Below are positions 27,420 to 34,744 of a DNA stretch of 34,758 nt, piece by piece. Origin of the DNA: Marinomonas agarivorans (GTDB lineage: Bacteria; Pseudomonadota; Gammaproteobacteria; Pseudomonadales; Marinomonadaceae); assembly GCA_002173415.2 (NCBI GenBank), contig NHNK02000026.1:1-34758 (forward strand), read 5' to 3'. Position numbers and translations under genes: made by a program. Positions within the stretch are counted from its first letter, which is position 1. Each line of letters opens with the position of its first letter. The notes beneath the pieces were generated by a model. The model did no database searches, was not told the DNA's origin, and was given only the letters and a program-made list of their open reading frames with translations.

Positions 27420-29339
27420 CTAAGAATCCAAAAATGCTCGTCGGTCGATGTCGTATTTTTTCAATTTTGAAGTAAGCGTCGTAGGTTTTAACCCTAGTAA
27501 TTCTGCTGCACCATTAATGCCATAAATTTTGCCACCACTGGTTTGCAAGGCCTGTTCTAAGTTACGTTTCTCTAGTGCTTTATGTTGCTGTGCACTCATC
27601 AGAGTGGGCGTGGTTAATTGTGTAGCAGGTTGTATTTCCCCAAGGTTTTGCACTAAAAAATCAAACGATATGCGCTGACCTTGTGCCAGTATGATTTGGC
27701 GTTCAATGATATTTTCTAATTCACGAATATTACCTGGCCAATGATATTGCATGAGTATTTGCATGTGTGCCCGAGTAATTTTTGGATACGGTTGGTTAAT
27801 ACGAACACATACTTTATCAATAAAGTGGCTAACCAATAATGGAATATCATCTACTCGATCTCGCAAAGCGGGTGATTGTATCGGGAAAACATTCAAGCGG
27901 AAGTACAGATCCTCTCGAAACGCATTTTTTTGTACAAGTTGCTTTAAGTCTTGGTTTGTGGCGGCGATCACTCTGACATCAACATGGCGAGTACGAGATT
28001 CCCCTACTCGTTCAAATTGCTGCTCTTGCAGGACTCGTAGTAATTTGCCTTGTAAGGGAAAAGGAATTTCTCCGACTTCATCCAAAAAAAGAGTGGCGCC
28101 ATCGGCTAATTCAAAACGACCGATACGATCTGTGACTGCACCAGAGAATGCACCTTTCACATGGCCAAAAAACTCACTCTCAAATAAATCAGCAGGAATG
28201 GCAGCGCAATTTACCCGAATAAGAGGTCGCGCCTTACGATTACTTACTTCATGAATTGCCCGAGCAATAAGCTCTTTGCCTGTACCAGATTCACCAATAA
28301 TTAACACATTGGCATCCGTTGGCCCAACCAGATTAATTTGCTGCACCATTTGCTGTACTTGAATACTTTGCCCAATAATTTGGTGATGATTAAAATCTGC
28401 ATTTAGCTCTTCAATCAAGTAAGCATTTTCCATCTCTAAGCGCTGTTTTAGGTGATCAACTTCTTCCAAGGCATCTAACAAGGCTTTTTGAATTCGTTTA
28501 CGCTCAGTGATATCACGAAAAATAACCACGGCACCGACTAAGACACCGTTTTCAGTTACAGGTGTACTGGTGTATTCCACGGGTATTGCTTGTCCGTCTT
28601 TGGACCAAAATACCTCATCATCCACACTATGAATTATGCCATCATTAAATGCCGCGTAAATGGGGCAATCATGGGTAGGGTAAGGCCGACCATCAAGGTG
28701 GGTATGATGCATGATATCGTGAATTTTTTGTCCTATCAGGTCTTCTCGGCGCCAACCAATAATCAATTCTGCTGCTTTATTTACAAATGTTGTACGTCCT
28801 TGAGTATCAACGCCATAGATACCATCGCCTACTGCTTTCAACAATAGTTGATTCTGTTTTTCTATCTCTTCAAATACGGCTTCATGTTGGCGCCAGTGAG
28901 CCAATCCCGAACGGTAGTTCGATTGTGCGATTGCCGCCTGATAGCGAGCAAAATTATCACTACTTTTGTGGCAACTAAAGAGTAATGTATCACCTAATTG
29001 CGTGGCTTCAATATCTAACGGGATCAATTCCTCATGAATTTTGATGATTAAATCACTTGACCATGCAATCCCCTGCTCCATAACTTGCTGGGTAAAGTGA
29101 ATTAATTCCCCTAAACACTCATGAAAAAATGTACTAACCAGTGGTTTATTCATTGGGGACGTTAGCTGCTCTGCGTTTTTATCAACCTCGGTATTTTTAG
29201 GCTCTGTCACACTTTCAGGCAAAAACACATGATCTAATTGGAACAGTTGTTGCGCCCGAACATTCATACTTAAAATTTGATTAGCAATGGGGTCGATTAA
29301 TAGCATGGCATTCGGTGCTTGCAGGAATAAACTGTTCAT
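27420..29339 (-). CDS. Sigma-54-dependent activator with PAS sensor, likely regulator of the cyanase cassette
   Basis: A 639-residue bacterial enhancer-binding protein. A PAS-like N-terminus (1-130) is followed by a canonical PAS domain (about 164-283), a short coiled coil, and the AAA+ domain (320-545). The AAA+ domain has Walker A GESGTGKE at 349, the sigma-54 contact loop GAFSGA at 396-401 (the common GAFTGA variant) and Walker B ATLFLDEVGE at 415. A Fis-type helix-turn-helix lies at about 593-632. It opens promoters of RNA polymerase carrying RpoN. I start at ATG 29339 because AGAGGAAAG precedes it; the ATG five codons upstream (29354) has its purine run directly adjacent. It is divergent from cynS, with three palindromes and a sigma-54 promoter in between. 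The ligand sensed by the PAS domains is unknown; cyanate or nitrogen status are guesses. Confidence 0.93.
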   Translation of the reverse strand: MNSLFLQAPNAMLLIDPIANQILSMNVRAQQLFQLDHVFLPESVTEPKNTEVDKNAEQLTSPMNKPLVSTFFHECLGELIHFTQQVMEQGIAWSSDLIIKIHEELIPLDIEATQLGDTLLFSCHKSSDNFARYQAAIAQSNYRSGLAHWRQHEAVFEEIEKQNQLLLKAVGDGIYGVDTQGRTTFVNKAAELIIGWRREDLIGQKIHDIMHHTHLDGRPYPTHDCPIYAAFNDGIIHSVDDEVFWSKDGQAIPVEYTSTPVTENGVLVGAVVIFRDITERKRIQKALLDALEEVDHLKQRLEMENAYLIEELNADFNHHQIIGQSIQVQQMVQQINLVGPTDANVLIIGESGTGKELIARAIHEVSNRKARPLIRVNCAAIPADLFESEFFGHVKGAFSGAVTDRIGRFELADGATLFLDEVGEIPFPLQGKLLRVLQEQQFERVGESRTRHVDVRVIAATNQDLKQLVQKNAFREDLYFRLNVFPIQSPALRDRVDDIPLLVSHFIDKVCVRINQPYPKITRAHMQILMQYHWPGNIRELENIIERQIILAQGQRISFDFLVQNLGEIQPATQLTTPTLMSAQQHKALEKRNLEQALQTSGGKIYGINGAAELLGLKPTTLTSKLKKYDIDRRAFLDS

Positions 29340-29418
29340 TACTTTCCTCTTCATCCTTTAGATAGATTTATGTCCAATCTTTTCAATCTATAAAAACCAT
29401 TCAAGCTTTATGCCAAGC

Positions 29419-29432
29419 AACGATTTTTCGTT
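29419..29432. promoter_or_regulatory. Candidate activator-binding site 1 (AACGA-N4-TCGTT)
   Basis: AACGA-TTTT-TCGTT is a perfect 14-bp dyad. Its centre is about 137 bases upstream of the predicted cynS start, and it lies 80 bases upstream of the activator gene. It also forms long inverted pairing with site 2. Confidence 0.7.
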
Positions 29433-29440
29433 TCATCAAC

Positions 29441-29454
29441 CACGAAAAATCGTT
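29441..29454. promoter_or_regulatory. Candidate activator-binding site 2
   Basis: CACGA-AAAA-TCGTT differs from the other two sites at one outer base. Its centre lies 22 bp from site 1, about two helical turns, and 17 bp from site 3. Confidence 0.65.
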
Positions 29455-29457
29455 AAA

Positions 29458-29471
29458 AACGAAATATCGTT
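29458..29471. promoter_or_regulatory. Candidate activator-binding site 3
   Basis: AACGA-AATA-TCGTT is a perfect dyad. Its right edge is about 64 bases upstream of the sigma-54 promoter, the normal distance for an enhancer acting by DNA looping. Confidence 0.7.
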
Positions 29472-29535
29472 GTTGACAAAAAACACATAATCCAAATAAA
29501 TCCATTAAATATCAAACACTTAAAAAAACTAAAAA

Positions 29536-29552
29536 CTGGCATAGTTATCGCT
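29536..29552 (+). promoter_or_regulatory. Sigma-54 (RpoN) promoter of the cynS operon
   Basis: CTGGCATAGTTATCGCT has the invariant GG (29538-29539) and GC (29550-29551) separated by exactly 10 bases, within a good match to YTGGCACGRNNNTTGCW. The predicted start is near 29562, giving a leader of about 170 nt. The divergent gene encodes a sigma-54 activator, which strengthens the call. Confidence 0.75.
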
Positions 29553-29655
29553 CTATTTCTAAGGCACAACAAAAATACATGCAAAAGTATCGGTATTCAT
29601 TGAATAAGTAGTTAGAGGAAAGAGAAACGGTGTAGTGTAGTGAATCGCACGTTCA

Positions 29656-29669
29656 TGCGGCATGCCGCA
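29656..29669. repeat. Perfect 14-bp GC-rich palindrome in the cynS leader
   Basis: TGCGGCATGCCGCA stands out in AT-rich surroundings, about 65 bases before the cynS ATG and about 95 bases into the predicted transcript. In RNA it could fold as TGCGG/CCGCA around CATG. It may be an operator for a second regulator or an mRNA structure. Confidence 0.6.
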
Positions 29670-29733
29670 CCATAAGGCTCATTATTTGTTCATTGATGCC
29701 ATGTCGTATAAGAAAAGCAAAGAGGCCTTATTC

Positions 29734-30177
29734 ATGACACGCAATGACGTTACTGAATTGATCATTACGCAAAAATTAAACAAGCAACTCTCTTGGGGAG
29801 AAATCGCTGCCGTTATTGGTTTAAGCAAAGAGTGGACAACCGCAGCATTATTGGGGCAAATGACGCTGACTAAAGAGCAAGCTGAGAAGATAGGCCAAGC
29901 GCTGGAGCTGCCTAAGGAGGCCATTCAGCAACTGCAAGTTGTGCCCTATAAAGGCTCGTTACCCACCACGGTTCCAACTGACCCATTAATTTACCGCTTT
30001 TACGAGTTAATCAATGTTTATGGCACCACCTTTAAAGAGCTAATTCACGAAGAGTTTGGCGACGGCATTATGAGTGCCATTGACTTTAATATGGATTTAC
30101 AACGTGAACCCAATGCCAATGGGGACAGAGTTAATATTCAATTGAGTGGGAAGTTTTTACCTTATAAAACTTATTAA
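29734..30177 (+). CDS. cynS: Cyanase (cyanate hydratase)
   Basis: Cyanase converts cyanate and bicarbonate to ammonia and CO2 (via carbamate) in the cytoplasm as a decamer. From ATG 29734 the protein is 147 residues, the usual length for the family. The N-terminal part is a helix-turn-helix-like dimer domain (LSWGEIAAVIGLS, TTAALLGQ). The active-site residues are Arg88 and Glu91 in YRFYELINVYGTT and Ser114 in GDGIMSAIDF. A longer frame from ATG 29662 adds 24 residues not found in the family. GAGG lies 8 bases before 29734, which decides the start. It is the first gene of a cassette with an FNT channel and a phosphatase/kinase, behind a sigma-54 promoter. No carbonic anhydrase gene (cynT) is beside it. 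Confidence 0.96.
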   Translation: MTRNDVTELIITQKLNKQLSWGEIAAVIGLSKEWTTAALLGQMTLTKEQAEKIGQALELPKEAIQQLQVVPYKGSLPTTVPTDPLIYRFYELINVYGTTFKELIHEEFGDGIMSAIDFNMDLQREPNANGDRVNIQLSGKFLPYKTY

Positions 30178-30292
30178 CAATAAAAAAAAGCAAATACGGG
30201 AAAGCGTGTCTATCTTTACCTTCAACATTTAATTATTCATCAACTTTTAACTATTCAATTTTTAACAATCAAACAACACAAGAGTATTTTTT

Positions 30293-31105
30293 ATGGCTTA
30301 TATCGAACCCAGTGAATTTGTTACTAAAATGGTTGACGCCGGTGAGCAAAAGGTTTTTATGTCAACCAAAGATACTTTTATTCGTGCTTTTATGGCTGGC
30401 GCTATTTTGGGGTTGGCGGCAGTATTTGCCATTACCGTTGCCACTAAAACAGGTAGCCCTATTTTAGGCGCTGTGCTGTTTCCTGTCGGCTTCATTATGT
30501 TGTATTTAATGAAATTCGATTTGCTTACAGGGGTTTTTACCTTAGTGCCTTTAGCGTGGCTGGATAAGCGAGCAGGCGTTACTTTCAATGGCATTATGCG
30601 AAATTGGGGCTTAGTCTTTATTGGTAATTTTGCTGGCGCGCTGACCACGGCCTTTTTTATGTCTTTCATTTTGACTTATGGCTACGCTACCGATGGCGGA
30701 TTATTAGCAGAAAAGGTTGCGACCATAGGCGAATCGCGCACGGTTGGTTATCAAGCCCATGGTCTAGGGGGATGGTTCACCATTTTTATTCGCGGCATGC
30801 TCTGCAATTGGATGGTGTCTATGGGAGTCGTCGGTGCCATGATTTCCACATCGGCTGGTGCAAAAATGGCCGCTATGTGGATGCCTGTTATGTTATTTTT
30901 CTTTATGGGGTTTGAGCATTCAATCGTCAATATGTTTTTGTTCCCCTTCTCTATGATTATGGGCGGTGAGTTTACTGTGTCCGAATACCTTATTTGGAAT
31001 GAAATTCCGACGGCACTTGGCAATCTATTTGGTGGTTTATGTTTAGTTGGTTTGCCTCTCTATCTTACTCATGTGAAAACCTCCCCCGAACGCAAAGTTG
31101 CCTAA
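30293..31105 (+). CDS. Formate/nitrite transporter (FNT) family channel, candidate cyanate transporter
   Basis: A 270-residue FNT protein with six membrane segments. The family signature region is KFDLLTGVF (74-82). The central-pore His209 lies in GFEHSIVNMF at the same number as FocA His209. A conserved Lys is in AKMAAMW (191-197), and TALGNLFGG lies at 240-248. FNT proteins are pentameric inner-membrane channels for small monovalent anions such as formate, nitrite and hydrosulfide. Here the gene lies 115 bases after cynS with no terminator between, and no nitrite reductase or formate enzyme is nearby, so cyanate (or its nitrogen relatives) is a reasonable substrate. That is inference from context. 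The start has AAGAG 8 bases upstream. Confidence 0.92.
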   Translation: MAYIEPSEFVTKMVDAGEQKVFMSTKDTFIRAFMAGAILGLAAVFAITVATKTGSPILGAVLFPVGFIMLYLMKFDLLTGVFTLVPLAWLDKRAGVTFNGIMRNWGLVFIGNFAGALTTAFFMSFILTYGYATDGGLLAEKVATIGESRTVGYQAHGLGGWFTIFIRGMLCNWMVSMGVVGAMISTSAGAKMAAMWMPVMLFFFMGFEHSIVNMFLFPFSMIMGGEFTVSEYLIWNEIPTALGNLFGGLCLVGLPLYLTHVKTSPERKVA

Positions 31106-31129
31106 TAACAATTAGTCATTACCTCACAA

Positions 31130-31169
31130 GAAAGAACACAGAAAAGTACCGACTTTTCGGTGTTCTTTC
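31130..31169 (+). other. Long hairpin between the FNT and phosphatase/kinase genes
   Basis: GAAAGAACAC pairs with GTGTTCTTTC, and after one A/G mismatch GAAAAGT pairs with ACTTTTC around an ACCG loop. The total is 17 base pairs. No T-run follows, so it is more likely an mRNA processing or stability element, or a partial attenuator, than a full terminator. Confidence 0.7.
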
Positions 31170-31217
31170 AGTGACAGAGTTACGAAAAGTACTTATATCA
31201 TCGACTAAGAGAGCAAT

Positions 31218-32993
31218 ATGACACAGCCATTAAGTGTGAGCATCGGGAGCGCAAGCGACAAAGGCATTAAAAGCGTTAATCAAGATTTTATGGGTAGCCA
31301 TATTCCGCCAGAACCCATGTTAAGCAGTAAAGGCATTGCTCTGGTCATGGCCGATGGTATTAGCTCTAGCAGAGTGAGCCAACAGGCCAGCCAAACCGCT
31401 GTAACCAGTTTTTTAGCTGATTATTATTGTACCTCTGAGGCGTGGTCAGTAAAAACCGCTGCTCAAAAAGTAATGCAGTCCATTAACACTTGGTTATACG
31501 CTCAAACTCGTAATAGCCCCTATCGTTATGAGAAAGACAAAGGCTATATTTGCACCTTTAGCGCGCTCATACTCAAATCCAATACAGCGCATGTGTTTCA
31601 TTCTGGCGATACCCGTGTCTATCGTCTAGCTGGGAATCGTTTGGTTGGGAATCGTTTGGTTGGGAATCACTTAGAGGAAGATAATTTAGTAGGAAATAGT
31701 TTAGAGCAACTCACGGAAGATCACCGTCGTGTTGTGTCTAGCGATGTTACCTACTTAACTCGAGCACTGGGAATCGATCAAGTGCTTGAGGTTGACTACC
31801 GCCAACTGACATTGGAACAAGGGGATATTTACCTCTTAGCAACAGATGGTGTGTACGAATTTATTAAACCAAAACAAATAACAAACATTATTCGCTCAAG
31901 TGCATCACTCGATCTTGCCGCTAACACCATTATCCAACAGGCATTAAACACTGGCAGCCAAGATAATCTCAGTATTCAAATTGTTCAAATTCAACATGTT
32001 CCAGACTATCAGTTAGAGGAAATCCAACAGCTTTCCCAACTGCCTACTCCCACACAATTAACCCCTAGAATGCAGTTTGATGGTTATGAGATTTTACGGG
32101 CAATACACATTAGTAGTCGTAGCCACGTATTTTTAGCGAGTGATATCGAGAGTCACGCCACTGTTGTTATCAAAACCCCGTCAGCAGAATTACGCAATAA
32201 TACTCAGCACCTTGAAAATTTGATGCTAGAAGAATGGATTGCCAAGCGTATTAATAGCCCTTATGTAGCCAAAGCCATCACGCCAAATCACAAACGGCAT
32301 TACTTGTATCTCACAACAGAGTACATTGAAGGCACTTCACTACACCAATGGATGATTGATCACCCAACACCTAACTTACATCAAGTGCGCGATATTATTG
32401 TGCAAGTTGGTAAAGGCCTACAGACGTTTCACCGACAAGAGATGGTGCATCAAGACATTCGGCCGCAAAACATTTTGATTGATCATAGTGATACCGTAAA
32501 GATTATTGATTTTGGCTCCACCTTTATCGCTGGTGTGACCAACAGGAATACAGAAGAAGTGTTACGCGGCACCCTACGCTACTCCGCCCCAGAATATTTT
32601 TTAGGCGCAACGGGTACACAACAGAGTGATATTTATTCACTGGCTGTGATCATGTATCAGATGCTCAGTGGTCGCTTCCCTTATGGCAATCAAATTGCCT
32701 CTGCTAACAGTAGAGCAAAACAAAATAAACTCCGTTATCGCAGCCTTATTGATGAGAAATCGGAACTACCTGTATGGCTTGATGATGCCTTGAAAAAAGC
32801 ATTGCAGCCTAACCCACTAAAACGCTATCAGGAGATATCAGAATTTCTACACGATATTCGCACACCAAATAACGCCTTTTTGCAGAAAACCAAACCACCT
32901 CTACTACAACGCAACCCAGTGATGTTTTGGCAAATTATGAGTTTTATTTTGCTGTTATTACTCGTGACTCAGCAAGCACTCTTAGCCGCGTAA
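31218..32993 (+). CDS. Bifunctional PP2C phosphatase / Ser-Thr kinase, membrane-anchored
   Basis: A 591-residue fusion. The N-terminal PP2C domain (about 5-258) has metal-binding Asp23 (NQDF), Asp46 (ADGISS), Asp210 (ATDGVYE) and Asp249 (SQDNLS), plus HSGDTRVYR. The kinase domain (about 288-548) has Lys319 in VVIK, a degenerate glycine loop, HQDIRPQN at 411-418 in place of HRDLKPEN (Asp413 kept), DFG at 431-433 and APE at 457-459. Both domains could be active, though Lys-to-Arg in the catalytic loop is unusual. A single C-terminal membrane helix (about 568-588) would hold the enzyme at the inner membrane beside the FNT channel. Residues 139-164 are a tandem repeat inside the PP2C domain. I recall similar fusions beside nitrate transporter genes in pseudomonads. 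Substrate unknown; the channel or the activator are candidates. Confidence 0.93.
   Translation: MTQPLSVSIGSASDKGIKSVNQDFMGSHIPPEPMLSSKGIALVMADGISSSRVSQQASQTAVTSFLADYYCTSEAWSVKTAAQKVMQSINTWLYAQTRNSPYRYEKDKGYICTFSALILKSNTAHVFHSGDTRVYRLAGNRLVGNRLVGNHLEEDNLVGNSLEQLTEDHRRVVSSDVTYLTRALGIDQVLEVDYRQLTLEQGDIYLLATDGVYEFIKPKQITNIIRSSASLDLAANTIIQQALNTGSQDNLSIQIVQIQHVPDYQLEEIQQLSQLPTPTQLTPRMQFDGYEILRAIHISSRSHVFLASDIESHATVVIKTPSAELRNNTQHLENLMLEEWIAKRINSPYVAKAITPNHKRHYLYLTTEYIEGTSLHQWMIDHPTPNLHQVRDIIVQVGKGLQTFHRQEMVHQDIRPQNILIDHSDTVKIIDFGSTFIAGVTNRNTEEVLRGTLRYSAPEYFLGATGTQQSDIYSLAVIMYQMLSGRFPYGNQIASANSRAKQNKLRYRSLIDEKSELPVWLDDALKKALQPNPLKRYQEISEFLHDIRTPNNAFLQKTKPPLLQRNPVMFWQIMSFILLLLLVTQQALLAA
31632..31706 (+). 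repeat. In-frame 15-bp tandem repeat inside the PP2C domain
   Basis: Five 15-bp units encode GNRLV, GNRLV, GNHLE, EDNLV, GNSLE (residues 139-163). The first two units are identical in DNA, and the rest have drifted. In related proteins this point is a short loop between VYRL and EQLTEDH, so the array expands that loop in steps of five residues without breaking the frame. Confidence 0.88.
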
Positions 32994-33036
32994 AGCCACT
33001 GTTTTTTTTCAGGCCTAGGTTTAACCTCTTAATGCT

Positions 33037-33084
33037 TCAAAGTCTTCATGGTTCAAAGTCTTCATGGCTCAAAGTCTTCATGTT
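33037..33084. repeat. 16-bp tandem repeat x3
   Basis: TCAAAGTCTTCATGGT, TCAAAGTCTTCATGGC and TCAAAGTCTTCATGTT follow one another in the spacer after the phosphatase/kinase gene. The unit is not a multiple of three and no gene spans it. Confidence 0.93.
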
Positions 33085-33162
33085 TTTGACGCCATACCAT
33101 TGTCGAAACATTTAAGGACACTTTAATAGAATCCATTGCGTCAAACGGCTTGCTTTTTCTGT

Positions 33163-33175
33163 TATAGTGCGCCCT
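33163..33175 (+). promoter_or_regulatory. Candidate extended -10 promoter of the PhnA-like gene
   Basis: TGTTATAGT at 33160-33168 combines the TG extension with a five-of-six -10 hexamer (33163-33168), followed by a GC-rich discriminator GCGCCC. No good -35 is seen. The predicted start near 33175 gives a leader of about 30 nt with AAGGG in it. Confidence 0.45.
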
Positions 33176-33205
33176 TCATATTCATAGCGGTAAGGGCCTA
33201 GAGTT

Positions 33206-33769
33206 TTGTCGATAAAAGAAACGTTATTAAAAAGAGCAGAGTCATGCTGCGAGTTATGCAAATCTACAAATAACCTAACAGTTTATGAAGTTCCCGCTTC
33301 TCCAGAATTGAGTAGTGATAGTTGTGTGTTGCTCTGTAATGTTTGTCTGCCACAAGTAGAAAACCACCAGCCTCTTGATCAAAACCATATGCGTTGTTTG
33401 AATGATAGTATGTGGAGTTCTGTTGTGGCGGTACAAGTAATGGCATGGCGTTTACTACAGCGCCTTTCTAATGAGCTTTGGGCACAAGATGCATTAGAAA
33501 TGCTTTACCTTGATGATAGCGCCCTCAAATGGGCCAAGGCAGGCATTGAGGAAGAGAAAGAACCAACACTTGACAGTAATGGAGCAGAACTACAGATGGG
33601 CGACAACGTTGTCTTGGTAAAAGACTTAGTCGTCAAAGGGGCTGGATTTACTGCTAAACGAGGCACTGTTGTACGCGGAATCGCCTTGACGGACAACCCA
33701 AAACATATCGAAGGAAAAGTAAACGGCACTCGCATTGTTTTGTTGACCGAGTTTTTGAAAAAGTCTTAA
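33206..33769 (+). CDS. PhnA/YjdM-like zinc-ribbon protein, TTG start
   Basis: A 187-residue protein of the long PhnA-domain type. The N-terminal zinc ribbon has Cys15-x2-Cys18 and Cys44-x2-Cys47. The C-terminal PhnA domain (about 122-187) has DSNGAELQMGDNVVLVKDL, then VKGAGFTAKRGTVVRGI and a final LLTEFLKKS. Despite the name, PhnA-type proteins are not shown to be phosphonate hydrolases, and no phn genes are nearby. The start is TTG at 33206: an in-frame TAA lies five codons upstream, AAGGG is 9 bases before the TTG, and the first internal ATG (about residue 62) would remove the zinc ribbon. It appears to be monocistronic. Confidence 0.88.
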   Translation: MSIKETLLKRAESCCELCKSTNNLTVYEVPASPELSSDSCVLLCNVCLPQVENHQPLDQNHMRCLNDSMWSSVVAVQVMAWRLLQRLSNELWAQDALEMLYLDDSALKWAKAGIEEEKEPTLDSNGAELQMGDNVVLVKDLVVKGAGFTAKRGTVVRGIALTDNPKHIEGKVNGTRIVLLTEFLKKS

Positions 33770-33931
33770 TAACACTGGATATTTAATTATTCAGAGGTGA
33801 CTAACTAAATAGAGCTACTCCGCGAATCCAACTCAATGTAATTGAAATAATAATGACTTGTTTTTAATGGAGCATTCGACACAATTTCTTTGAAAAGTCA
33901 GCCCTGCATTATGCTTGTGTGAAAAATATGC

Positions 33932-33960
33932 TTGCAAAATTTAGTCAATTTTGATAAAAA
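33932..33960 (+). promoter_or_regulatory. Candidate promoter of the HAD phosphatase gene
   Basis: TTGCAA (33932-33937) and TAAAAA (33955-33960) are 17 bases apart, about 44 bases before the ATG at 34004. The spacer is AT-rich, so chance matches are likely. Confidence 0.35.
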
Positions 33961-34003
33961 TTTAAGTATTCTTTCGTAAAAGAAAAAATAAAAGGATTTA
34001 AAA

Positions 34004-34618
34004 ATGAAGAGATTATTTATTTTTGATATGGATGGAACTATCCTACCTGATTCAACAGGATTAATTGAACTAGCAAAGGAGCTTGGTACAGTAGAACAAC
34101 TCTTAGAATTTGAAAAATGTTTTTCTGAACGAAAGCTCAATACACTTGAATTTACAAATCTGATATCTGAAATGTGGGGTAAAATTGACCCCGAGACATC
34201 ATTTCAAGCATTTAAAAAATCCAAAAAACTTAATGATATATCTAAATGTCTTAGAGAAATAAAAGACAGAGACGGCATAAGTTGCTTAATCACGATGTCA
34301 CAAGATATTTTTGCAAATCATTTCTTAAGTTTCGGTTTTAATTATGTGTTCAGTACAAATTACCCTCCTAATACAAAACTTAACCCCAGAATACTTTCAC
34401 CTAAAGATAAACCGTTAATAGCTAAAGATATTTGCCAAAAATATGGAATTGATTTTTTTGATTCAGTTGCATTTGGAGACTCATTAAGTGATGAACCATT
34501 ATTTAATGAACTTACCGAAACTGTTGCAGTAAATGCAAGCTTAGCTTTACAGGAAATCAGTAAGTATTCTTACACGGGAAACTCAATGTTAGAAGCTTAT
34601 AACTTAGTAAAATTATAA
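34004..34618 (+). CDS. HAD-superfamily phosphatase, SerB-like
   Basis: A 204-residue haloacid-dehalogenase fold protein of the phosphoserine-phosphatase-like (HAD-IB) kind. Motif I is DMDGT with nucleophile Asp8 and Asp10. Motif II lies in ITMSQ (96-100). The conserved Lys is in the segment near SPKDKP (132-137). Motif III is GDSLSDEPLF with Asp159 and Asp163. A helical cap lies between motifs I and II. The substrate cannot be told from sequence. The codons and flanks are clearly richer in A/T than the rest of the window, which suggests recent acquisition. The ATG has AAAGG 8 bases upstream. It is isolated from neighbours, next to a possible mobile element at the right edge. Confidence 0.87.
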   Translation: MKRLFIFDMDGTILPDSTGLIELAKELGTVEQLLEFEKCFSERKLNTLEFTNLISEMWGKIDPETSFQAFKKSKKLNDISKCLREIKDRDGISCLITMSQDIFANHFLSFGFNYVFSTNYPPNTKLNPRILSPKDKPLIAKDICQKYGIDFFDSVAFGDSLSDEPLFNELTETVAVNASLALQEISKYSYTGNSMLEAYNLVKL

Positions 34619-34744
34619 GCACCAATTGGAATATTAAAGGCGCAAATTCAGATAATAAGTGCACCACTCATGGTTAAGTAGGTGACGAGAGATCAACTGC
34701 CCATAGGTGGTATTCTAACGTCACCAAACAATTAGAGTATTACC

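Noticed and set aside
29662-29733. 24-residue N-terminal extension of cyanase from ATG 29662
   Set aside because: It is not found in the family, begins inside the leader palindrome and lacks a ribosome-binding site. ATG 29734 has one and gives the family length.
30298-30669. Minus-strand frames antisense to the FNT gene (also 30751-31023)
   Set aside because: They are low-complexity translations of membrane-segment codons on the opposite strand, with no independent support.
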